From Bdellovibrionales bacterium (GTDB taxonomy: Bacteria > Bdellovibrionota > Bdellovibrionia > Bdellovibrionales > UBA1609): 41,220 bases of DNA. This document shows positions 1 to 6,667 of the stretch, one piece after another. Position numbers and translations under genes: made by a program. The stretch lies in the NCBI GenBank assembly GCA_023299885.1, contig JALZUS010000058.1:1-41220 (forward strand), read 5' to 3'. Under the pieces are notes generated by a model that had not been told where the DNA came from, ran no database searches, and saw only the letters and a list, made by a program, of their open reading frames with translations. Within the stretch, counting starts at the first letter, position 1, and the number at the start of each line of letters is the position of its first letter.

Positions 1-653
1 AAATAGATTTTTTTATTTTTATTACGAGTAATTTTAATAAGAGATGAAGTAATATTATCTTCTGTATAGGGCTGCTCTAAACGGAGCTTTTTATCCCCTG
101 TTTTAATAAAGGCTATAACTTGATCTGTATTACCAATACCCTGTAAATGCTCTTTTGATACTTTTAAATCAGAATAAGAGTTGTAAACATTAATTTTTAC
201 CTTATCAGAGTAATCTTCATAAAACTTTACTTTGTCTCTTAAAGTATTAACAACCGCTTTATCTTGATCGCCCCTATGAAATACTAAAAACTCAATATCA
301 CTACCAATAGCATCTATTATCTTTTGAGATTGGTCAGAAAGTGAGAATAGCTTTTCTGTTGTTAAATCAAAGATTTTATTGTTTTTAAAAGCCAAGTAAT
401 TAACTGATGACAGCAGAGCAATTGCTATTAAAACAACTAAACCCATACTCATTCCATTTTTAGTTGTTTTTAAGCTAAAAAATTCTTTATAGAATTTAAA
501 ATCAAAGAGGACTGCTGCAAAAGCACACCCAATACTCAGGCCCAAAAATATAGCCAACAATGACATCCATCCACCCAAAATATACCTCAAAGAAAAAAGT
601 ATAAGTGTAGAAAGCAAACTACCCAGCCATAAAATTTTTGACATCTTAGACAT
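1..653 (-). CDS. GldG-like ABC exporter auxiliary protein (partial, 3' end beyond window)
   Basis: The reading frame starts at ATG 653-651 and runs off the left edge, giving about 217 residues. Two hydrophobic segments lie near the N-terminus (about residues 7-50 and 70-90). They are followed by a soluble region beginning FDLTTEKLFSLSDQS, the typical opening of GldG/ABC_transp_aux domains, which sit outside the membrane next to an ABC-2 exporter. The start lies two bases after the stop of the permease gene, and the ATPase gene is just upstream, so the three form one transcription unit. In Bacteroidetes GldA/F/G serve gliding; in other bacteria the substrate of such exporters is unknown, so no motility role is claimed. 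The C-terminal part cannot be judged. Confidence 0.8.
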   Translation of the reverse strand, partial: MSKMSKILWLGSLLSTLILFSLRYILGGWMSLLAIFLGLSIGCAFAAVLFDFKFYKEFFSLKTTKNGMSMGLVVLIAIALLSSVNYLAFKNNKIFDLTTEKLFSLSDQSQKIIDAIGSDIEFLVFHRGDQDKAVVNTLRDKVKFYEDYSDKVKINVYNSYSDLKVSKEHLQGIGNTDQVIAFIKTGDKKLRLEQPYTEDNITSSLIKITRNKNKKIY

Positions 654-655
654 AA

Positions 656-1420
656 CTACCTCCACCTCGTTGCTTCAATCATTCTTTGAGTTAAAAATAC
701 AAAAAAGATAATAACACTTAAAAAGAACACAAGGCCACCCACAGACATTGTCCCTTTTAAAAACGCGTATAATTGATTGGGTACAGATATATATTCAAAA
801 AATTCTACAGCAGCAGAACCTTTTGCCGACATAGCCGCTTGCGCCATTAACCATAAGATAAGGTTAAATACTATACCCAAAATAACGCTCAAAACTGAAG
901 ATTGAGTGATTGATGAAGCTAGTAACCCTAAAGCCACATATAAAGCAGTCACTAAAACTAGGCCTGCATAAGCTACTAACAAGACTGTCCATGAAAATTT
1001 AGCAAAGAAGCTTAAAAGCATAGGATAGAACAAAGTAATACCTATTAGTAAAAGACTCACTCCAAAGCCCGCAACAAACTTACCTACAGCAATATCTGTA
1101 GATGTAATTGGGGACGTTAAAAGTAAATCATAGCTTTTTTGCTTCTTTTCTTCTGATATAAGCTTCATTGTAATGGCCGGTATTGCAAAAATAAAAATAA
1201 TATTCACGAAAGAAACTAGGGATACAAATAAATTATAATGTAGATTTAAATTGCCTCCACCTAACTGCATTGGGTTACTAGACTGATATGCAAACTGAAT
1301 AACAGCTCGCATAAAATTAGAACCCCAGATAGCTGAACATAAAAAAGCAATAATAAAAAACGTAGGGCTAAAAACAATAGTTTTAAAATCTTTCCATGCA
1401 ATGGCTTTTATAGCTCTCAT
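656..1420 (-). CDS. ABC-2 type transporter permease (GldF/NosY-like)
   Basis: This 254-residue protein is almost entirely membrane-embedded, with about six hydrophobic helices. It contains the stretch KLISEEKKQKSYDLLLTSP around residues 85-105, the cytoplasmic coupling region typical of ABC-2 permeases of the GldF/NosY type. Its ATG overlaps the TGA of the ATPase gene by four bases (ATGA), and a GGGGGT motif lies just before it, so the two are translationally coupled. It should form the channel of an exporter powered by the neighbouring ATPase, with the GldG-like protein as accessory subunit. The substrate cannot be read from the sequence. Length and topology are normal for the family. Confidence 0.85.
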   Translation of the reverse strand: MRAIKAIAWKDFKTIVFSPTFFIIAFLCSAIWGSNFMRAVIQFAYQSSNPMQLGGGNLNLHYNLFVSLVSFVNIIFIFAIPAITMKLISEEKKQKSYDLLLTSPITSTDIAVGKFVAGFGVSLLLIGITLFYPMLLSFFAKFSWTVLLVAYAGLVLVTALYVALGLLASSITQSSVLSVILGIVFNLILWLMAQAAMSAKGSAAVEFFEYISVPNQLYAFLKGTMSVGGLVFFLSVIIFFVFLTQRMIEATRWR

Positions 1421-2358
1421 TGGTTACCCCCATCTTTACTTTCTTTTTTGCTAGTTAGCTTAATGAAGACATCTTCTAATGAGTCTTGCTCTATACTAAA
1501 GCTAACTAGCCCCGCCTCACTTGTAGCTATTACTTTAGATAGCTCTGCAATATGTGAAGACTCACCTTCAAAGCTTATTATAAGCTCTTTGCCATTAACT
1601 TTTACCGAGTTAACAAACTTCAAACTATTAAGCTTTGCAACTAAACCATTCATTCCGCTTTCGTTAAAACACAAGGTCTTAATTACTTTTTGTGAAGCAC
1701 CTGCCTCAGAGACTAAGCTCTTATGACTTATAATTTTTCCTTCATTAATAATAATATATCTTTCACAAGTCGCCTGGACTTCAGATAAAATATGAGTTGA
1801 AAAAATAATAGTATGCTTACCCTTAAGTGAGTTAATCAGACTTCTGATTTCTGCCACTTGATTTGGATCTAACCCAACAGTAGGTTCATCTAAAATTAAA
1901 ACTTCTGGCTGACTCACAAGAGCCTGGGCTATGCCGACTCTTTGCCTAAAGCCTTTTGATAAATTCTCAATACGACGGTGAGCCACTTCGTTAAGCTGTG
2001 TCGCAGACAAGGCATAATCAATATATTCTTTTATCTTATCAGCAGGCACACTTTTTAGTTCAGCAACAAATTTAAGGTAATCCTTTACCTTCATCTCCGG
2101 ATACAATGGTGGAGCCTCTGGCAGATAGCCAATTTTCTTTTTAACAGCTACAGGGTTTTCAAAAACATCTTCACCGCCAATCATAGCTTCGCCAGATGTT
2201 GGAGCCATAAAGCCTGTTATGATTTTCATTGTTGTACTTTTTCCCGCCCCATTAGGACCTAAAAAACCTACAACCTCACCCTTGGCAATTTCAAAGCTTA
2301 AATTATCTATAGCTTTTCTATCGCCATAAACCTTTGTTAAATTTTTAACTTTTATCAT
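1417..2358 (-). CDS. ABC transporter ATP-binding protein (GldA/CcmA-like)
   Basis: The ATPase of the exporter, 313 residues from the ATG at 2358. It has Walker A GPNGAGKST, the signature LSKGFRQRVG, Walker B VLILDEPTVGLDP and the switch histidine in FSTHIL. A C-terminal extension of roughly 90 residues is usual for GldA/NatA-type ATPases. The frame also opens at a TTG (2376) inside the preceding gene, but the ATG starting MIKVKNLTKVYG is the natural beginning of the nucleotide-binding domain and lies two bases after the upstream TAA. It precedes its permease with a 4-base overlap. Related ATPases drive export of varied substrates, so the exported molecule is unknown. Confidence 0.9.
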   Translation of the reverse strand: MIKVKNLTKVYGDRKAIDNLSFEIAKGEVVGFLGPNGAGKSTTMKIITGFMAPTSGEAMIGGEDVFENPVAVKKKIGYLPEAPPLYPEMKVKDYLKFVAELKSVPADKIKEYIDYALSATQLNEVAHRRIENLSKGFRQRVGIAQALVSQPEVLILDEPTVGLDPNQVAEIRSLINSLKGKHTIIFSTHILSEVQATCERYIIINEGKIISHKSLVSEAGASQKVIKTLCFNESGMNGLVAKLNSLKFVNSVKVNGKELIISFEGESSHIAELSKVIATSEAGLVSFSIEQDSLEDVFIKLTSKKESKDGGNQ

Positions 2359-2360
2359 TC

Positions 2361-3584
2361 TTATATTGTGACACAAAATACACGCTCTTTAGAATAGGTA
2401 ACGCGCCCTAGTTTATCCCCTTTTATAGGTTTTACATATCTCTTTTCGGTGACAATAACATCGTACCTGCCCTCAGGCGACTTAATGCTTTCTTTCAGTA
2501 GCCACTCACAAGCCTCAATCATAACTGAATCAGATATCTGCTCTTTTTTGTTTCTGTGAATAAGAGCATGGCTTCCAGGAGCATCTTTTACATGCAGCCA
2601 CAAAAACCATGCTGGAGACTTACGCAATAGCTGTAAATTTTCAGTGGCAGACTTACCCCTCACCACAACAAACCCATCAGACAAGTGAAAAGTACGCCCC
2701 TTTAGCCCGCTAGACTTAAGGAGTGTCGGCTTATTTACTGACTTTAATAGACCAGAGTAGTCTTTATTTTCTTGTTTTAATCTGTACCCATCGAGCTCCG
2801 CATTTAGCTCTTTTAATTTTTTCTCTACAACTGGTAGTTTTGATTTATTTTGCTTACCTTTTTCAAAAAAATAATCCACGAGCTCATGTCCTGAAAAATT
2901 TTGAGGGTTATGGCTATTAATAAAAGCCTGCAACTCAGCGGGCACCTCACCAACCAATAAAGCCTGAGCGGCTTCTTTGTATTTAGAGCTACGCTTTTCT
3001 TCAAGCGAGCTCTCTACCTTTGAAATTGTCTTTTCTAGTTTTTTAATTTTTTTTGACAGCAATACTTCCGGGCTTTGCTTGTTTTTTTTAATAGATTTTT
3101 CTGGCATCACAGCACTAGCTAGTTCTGATAAACTTTTTAAAGACTCAAACTCGCTTGCAGACTCTTCTATGGGCTCTAACACGCTAGGACGACTTAAAGA
3201 TATTGTTTTATCCCCATCAATTAGCAAAATATTAAAGGCATGAGGTACAAGCTGTAGCTCTATTTTTTTATGAGCACTAATTTCTATAACCAAAACACGA
3301 CCCCAACCCACTTTGCGAAAAACAGAAGTCACCTCATGGCTCTTATAATGCTTATCAAAGTATATAGTTATTGGCTTTACTAATGATTTTTTTGACCTAA
3401 ATTCATCAGCGCCCAACAGTGCCGCTTTTGGTTTTGCTTTTTGAGTATTAACCACTAAGTTAATAACGGAGCTACCGTCCCAAAATTTAAAAGCTAATAA
3501 TTGCGGTTGGAAATTAATAGATTGAAGGCTTAGGCTATATTGCCCAAGGTATTTTGCAATTAAATCGAATTCTCCAAGCTTCAC
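2361..3584 (-). CDS. NFACT (RqcH-like) family protein, divergent
   Basis: A 407-residue protein with a recognisable NFACT architecture: an N-terminal NFACT-N region (about 1-130), a charged coiled coil (about 165-280) and a C-terminal NFACT-R/DUF814 region. The last contains SPAWFLWLHVKDAPGSHALI, matching the W-x-H-x-K-x-x-P-G-S-H signature. Bacterial RqcH binds stalled 50S subunits and adds alanine tails to nascent chains. This protein is clearly shorter than the roughly 570 residues of Firmicutes RqcH, and the region aligning with the catalytic Asp-Arg pair reads GWGR (residues 93-96), with Arg kept and Asp replaced by Gly. Alanine tailing therefore cannot be assumed. The start is a GTG with only a weak ribosome-binding site. 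It is followed after two bases by the ABC ATPase gene. Confidence 0.8.
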   Translation of the reverse strand: MKLGEFDLIAKYLGQYSLSLQSINFQPQLLAFKFWDGSSVINLVVNTQKAKPKAALLGADEFRSKKSLVKPITIYFDKHYKSHEVTSVFRKVGWGRVLVIEISAHKKIELQLVPHAFNILLIDGDKTISLSRPSVLEPIEESASEFESLKSLSELASAVMPEKSIKKNKQSPEVLLSKKIKKLEKTISKVESSLEEKRSSKYKEAAQALLVGEVPAELQAFINSHNPQNFSGHELVDYFFEKGKQNKSKLPVVEKKLKELNAELDGYRLKQENKDYSGLLKSVNKPTLLKSSGLKGRTFHLSDGFVVVRGKSATENLQLLRKSPAWFLWLHVKDAPGSHALIHRNKKEQISDSVMIEACEWLLKESIKSPEGRYDVIVTEKRYVKPIKGDKLGRVTYSKERVFCVTI

Positions 3585-3645
3585 AAGCTTATACTATGTA
3601 TTAACACTCAGAGAGTCCAGCTGACAGCAGCCTACTTATTGATTT

Positions 3646-4023
3646 TTATAGAGCTCCGTTTTGAACATTGATTAACTCTTTTCGATGGTTAATTGTCCAC
3701 TGGTCGTCTGTACTTCCACCCAAAGAATCTCGATGAGCAGCTGCAGTCATAGTAAAAGTACTAGCTGTAGGAGCCATTACTAGTCCAGCAATACGCAGAT
3801 TGACCCCAGCGCCAGAAAAACGGAAATTTTGAGATATTCCACCAGCATAAGTTGTTGAGCAAATAAAAGCTGTGTTTTCATTTAAATTTGCTCAAGCCTC
3901 CGTCTGCTTAGCTTTACGTTGAAACTTTTGAAACTGAGGGATCGCAACAGCAGATAAAATACCAATAATGGCAACAACAACCATAAGTTCTATCAAAGAA
4001 AAACCTTTATTATTTCTGAACAC
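3646..4023 (-). pseudogene. Type IV pilin pseudogene (in-frame TGA at codon 44, shortened body)
   Basis: On the minus strand, a GTG at 4023 preceded by AGAGG opens a prepilin: basic leader FRNNKG, then [16 protein letters not shown], the class III signal with Glu5. A TGA at 3894-3892 stops it after KQTEA. The same frame then stays open for about 80 more codons to TAA 3648-3646 and ends DDQWTINHRKELINVQNGAL. That tail matches the last residues of the intact pilin at 9202-9762 ([20 protein letters not shown]). The frame is about 125 codons against 186 in the intact gene, so about 60 residues are missing, most likely from the middle. It is probably a decayed pilin or a silent pilin copy. A sequencing error is less likely because both the stop and the shortening are present. 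It fills most of the 528-base gap between 3585 and 4112. Confidence 0.85.
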
Positions 4024-4043
4024 AAAAATACCTCTGGTATAAT

Positions 4044-4072
4044 ATTATCAAATATTTTTTATATTTTTGCAA
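4044..4072 (-). promoter_or_regulatory. Possible sigma70 promoter of the pilin pseudogene
   Basis: On the minus strand a -35-like TTGCAA (4072-4067) is separated by 17 bases from a -10-like GATAAT (4049-4044). This lies just upstream of the ribosome-binding site and GTG of the pilin pseudogene. The surroundings are very AT-rich, so chance resemblance is quite possible. A second TTGACA at 4104-4099 lacks a good -10. Confidence 0.35.
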
Positions 4073-4112
4073 AAAAATAAAATTTAATACTTAAAACGTG
4101 TCAAATTGAGAC

Positions 4113-4856
4113 TTACAGGCTACCGCCCACAGCCTGGACAGGCTTTAGGCTTTTTTGTGAAGTCACCCAAAATGCAGTAGAAAATGATTTAGCTGTGCTC
4201 TTATGCTTTTCTGGCAGAGTAAACTCCATAGAAAATGAATTTTCACCACTTTTCTTCATATCTTTTTTAGCAAAAGATAAAACTACAAATTCATGCACCA
4301 AAGTTTCCCCTGTATTCTCCCCTGCTGTTACTTTTGTGTTTAAGCCATTACCCATGATGGCTCCAAAAAGTCTAAAACCCTCTTCGCTTTTTGTCTTAAG
4401 GCCTGTCGGCTTAAATGTTGCTTTATAAGTATTTCCTTTAACCTGCACCACCTTAAGCACACCCACTTCTTCGCCTGCTTTTTCAGGCACATACTGGTGA
4501 CCGTTCTGAGTACGCCCACCATCTAGAGTAAACTGTGGTGTGTATACCGTTCTTTTGCCCCACTCTTTTGAATAAGATCTTTGACGTGTGGCAAATTCTT
4601 TTTTTGAAAATTTATCTACCCATCCTAAATAGTTCCAATAATCGACATGAAACTCTAAGGGCACAAATGTTTTCCATAAATTTGGGTTCGTTTTTTGCTT
4701 TGAAAGCCATCTTTCTGCAGGCGGACAACTGCTGCAGCCTTGAGAGCTATAAAGCTCCAATAAATGAACTTTTTTTGAAGAACTTGTATAAGTTTTATTT
4801 TGAGCGAAGACAGTGGAAACTGAAACAAGGGATATTAATACAATAATAAATTTCAA
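4113..4856 (-). CDS. Secreted DUF1223 family thioredoxin-like protein
   Basis: A 247-residue protein with a Sec signal peptide (hydrophobic core FIIVLISLVSVSTV, likely cleavage after VFA near residue 18). It then carries LLELYSSQGCSSCPPAERWL, the DUF1223 hallmark with a CxxC-type pair (Cys41 and Cys44), as in thioredoxin folds. HVDYWNYLGW and YTPQFTLDGG further on are also family-typical. The family is periplasmic or secreted and its biochemical role is not settled; a redox function is only an inference from the CSSC motif. The start is a TTG, the only codon that gives a proper signal peptide, with AAAGG eight bases upstream. It is divergent from the DUF839 gene. The function of the pair is not known. 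Confidence 0.85.
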   Translation of the reverse strand: MKFIIVLISLVSVSTVFAQNKTYTSSSKKVHLLELYSSQGCSSCPPAERWLSKQKTNPNLWKTFVPLEFHVDYWNYLGWVDKFSKKEFATRQRSYSKEWGKRTVYTPQFTLDGGRTQNGHQYVPEKAGEEVGVLKVVQVKGNTYKATFKPTGLKTKSEEGFRLFGAIMGNGLNTKVTAGENTGETLVHEFVVLSFAKKDMKKSGENSFSMEFTLPEKHKSTAKSFSTAFWVTSQKSLKPVQAVGGSL

Positions 4857-4863
4857 AATAAGG

Positions 4864-4879
4864 GCCTTTCTATAAAGGC
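4864..4879 (-). promoter_or_regulatory. Small hairpin overlapping the ribosome-binding site of the DUF1223 gene
   Basis: In the transcript GCCTTT and AAAGGC form a 6-bp stem with a 4-base loop. The 3' arm contains the AAAGG that serves as ribosome-binding site for the TTG start at 4856. It could hold back translation, but a 6-bp stem can also arise by chance. Confidence 0.3.
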
Positions 4880-5040
4880 TTATTAAACCACTTTATGACA
4901 TCTACACCATAATAGATTTACTTAATTTGCTTTTTAGTAACTATATGTAAATAAAGCCCGATCCATGCAAGACTTGTCTCATATTGAAACTTACAGCAGT
5001 GACTTTTAGCTGATGTACTGGCATAAACTAATTAAAGTTT

Positions 5041-5054
5041 AGGGGGCCGATATA
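5041..5054 (+). promoter_or_regulatory. Strong ribosome-binding site in front of an ATA start codon
   Basis: AGGGGG at 5041-5046 lies five bases before ATA 5052-5054. In this frame a TAG stands at 5040-5042, and no ATG, GTG or TTG occurs between it and ATG 5091. The ribosome-binding site and the Tat motif encoded at 5070-5087 both point to initiation at ATA. Confidence 0.55.
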
Positions 5055-6665
5055 GATAATCAAGCCAACAGAAGAGAGTTTTTAAAATTCATGAGTGCTG
5101 CCACTGTAACAGCGACCACAGCCACTTCATTGATAAGCTGCCAATCTCAAGCAAAAAAAATCATTCCACCGGCACCATTCAACCCCTTAGCGCCTAGCTC
5201 AGAAGATGCGCTTAAATTAGTACCTGGCCTCAGCTATGAAATCCTCATTAAGTACGATACCCCTATAAATAATGCTGGTGAAAAATTTGGTTTTAATAAT
5301 GACTATATTGCTTATATAGGAACCAAAAACGATGGCATTATTATGGTAAACCATGAATACAATAACCCTTTGTTTGTCAGCGGCTTTGATAGGCAAGGCA
5401 AACTTAAAAAAACAAAAACGCAATTCGATAAAGAAAGAGCCTCTCTAGGTGTTAGCCTCTTAAAAATAACAAAAGAAAAAAGCAAATGGTCTATCGACTT
5501 AAAAAGCAAATATAATAAAAGAATTCATGGTGGCAGTAAAATACCAATTATAGCCGACAGAGAGATTGTAAAAAATAATATAGCTACAGGCACAATGGCC
5601 AACTGTGCTGGCGGTATCACACCCTGGGGGACCTTTCTTACATGTGAAGAAAACTATAACCACTACTATGGAGAGTGGAAATATGACAGCAAAGGCAATA
5701 AAGCAGGGAAACAAAAACGAAATAAAACTTATAACAACGGTTGGGACCAATTTGAAAATCAAAACCCCGAGCAATACGGCTGGGTTGTTGAAGTTAACCC
5801 TAAGACCGGCACAGCAAAAAAGCTTACATCCCTAGGCCGCTTTTCCCACGAGAGTGCAACAGTCACACTTTCAAAAGATGGCTACCCCGTCGTTTACACA
5901 GGTGACGATAAAGCTAATGAGTATTTATATAAGTTTGTGTCCTCACAAAAAAAATCTTTAGAAAAGGGCGAGCTCTTTGTAGCCAATACTAAAAAAGGAA
6001 AGTGGATTTCATTAGATATTAATAAACAGCCAAAGCTTAAAGAAAACTTTAAAGACCAAACTGAAGTTTTAATACGAGCTAGAGCCGCTGCTAGATTATT
6101 AGGAGCTACCGAACTGGATAGGCCTGAAGATATAGAAATAGAACCTAAGACAAATACAGTTTTTGTAGCCCTTACCAACAATATCACTACAGCCAATGCC
6201 CACGGTTCGATACTTAAATTAGAAGAAACCAATGCCGATGCAAAATCATTAACCTTTAAAGCTTCAAAATTTTTAACTGGAGGGCTTAACGGTGGGCTTT
6301 CTTGCCCCGATAATTTAGCTTTTGATGCCAACGGAAACCTATGGGTCACAACAGATATTTCTGATAAGCTTACTAACCAGTTTCCGTACTCTAAGTTTAA
6401 AAATAATGGTTTGTTTTATGTACCCATGAGTGGCGCTAACGCCGGCAGAGCCATGCAAGTGGCCTCGGCTCCCAATCAAGCTGAGTTTACTGGAATTTGT
6501 TTTTTACCAGACAATAAAACCCTACTGCTTTCTGTACAGCACCCTGGTGGCGCCACTAAAAAGCTCTCAAAGCCTACAAGCCATTGGCCCCATGGTGGCA
6601 AAAACCTACCAAAGCCCGCCGTTGTAGCGATTACTGGTGAGCTAATGGATAAATTATTAGGGTAG
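5052..6665 (+). CDS. DUF839/PhoX-like phosphatase with Tat signal, apparent AUA start
   Basis: Starting at ATA 5052 gives 537 residues beginning with a Tat signal: NRREFLKF (twin Arg at 7-8), an Ala/Thr-rich hydrophobic stretch and a lipobox-like LISC with Cys30. Starting at ATG 5091 would remove the twin-arginine motif. The body is DUF839/PhoX-like: NCAGGITPWGTFLTCEENYN (with Cys residues of the type that bind metal in PhoX), FSHESATV, VYTGDDKANEYLYKF, DRPEDIEI and LSCPDNLAFDANGNLWVTTD, a run of beta-propeller blades. PhoX enzymes are calcium- and iron-dependent periplasmic phosphomonoesterases that release phosphate. Whether this one is a phosphatase is inferred. The gene is followed by the convergent lipoprotein gene after two bases, with no room for a separate terminator. 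Confidence 0.85.
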   Translation: MDNQANRREFLKFMSAATVTATTATSLISCQSQAKKIIPPAPFNPLAPSSEDALKLVPGLSYEILIKYDTPINNAGEKFGFNNDYIAYIGTKNDGIIMVNHEYNNPLFVSGFDRQGKLKKTKTQFDKERASLGVSLLKITKEKSKWSIDLKSKYNKRIHGGSKIPIIADREIVKNNIATGTMANCAGGITPWGTFLTCEENYNHYYGEWKYDSKGNKAGKQKRNKTYNNGWDQFENQNPEQYGWVVEVNPKTGTAKKLTSLGRFSHESATVTLSKDGYPVVYTGDDKANEYLYKFVSSQKKSLEKGELFVANTKKGKWISLDINKQPKLKENFKDQTEVLIRARAAARLLGATELDRPEDIEIEPKTNTVFVALTNNITTANAHGSILKLEETNADAKSLTFKASKFLTGGLNGGLSCPDNLAFDANGNLWVTTDISDKLTNQFPYSKFKNNGLFYVPMSGANAGRAMQVASAPNQAEFTGICFLPDNKTLLLSVQHPGGATKKLSKPTSHWPHGGKNLPKPAVVAITGELMDKLLG

Positions 6666-6667
6666 AG

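Noticed and set aside
5013-5042. ATG 5013 as start of the DUF839 gene with stop-codon readthrough
   Set aside because: An in-frame TAG follows after nine codons and there is no ribosome-binding site before this ATG; the site at 5041 fits ATA 5052.
5894-6349. Antisense open frame of 151 codons inside the DUF839 gene
   Set aside because: It lies wholly opposite a well-supported gene and shows no family motif; it is a shadow frame.
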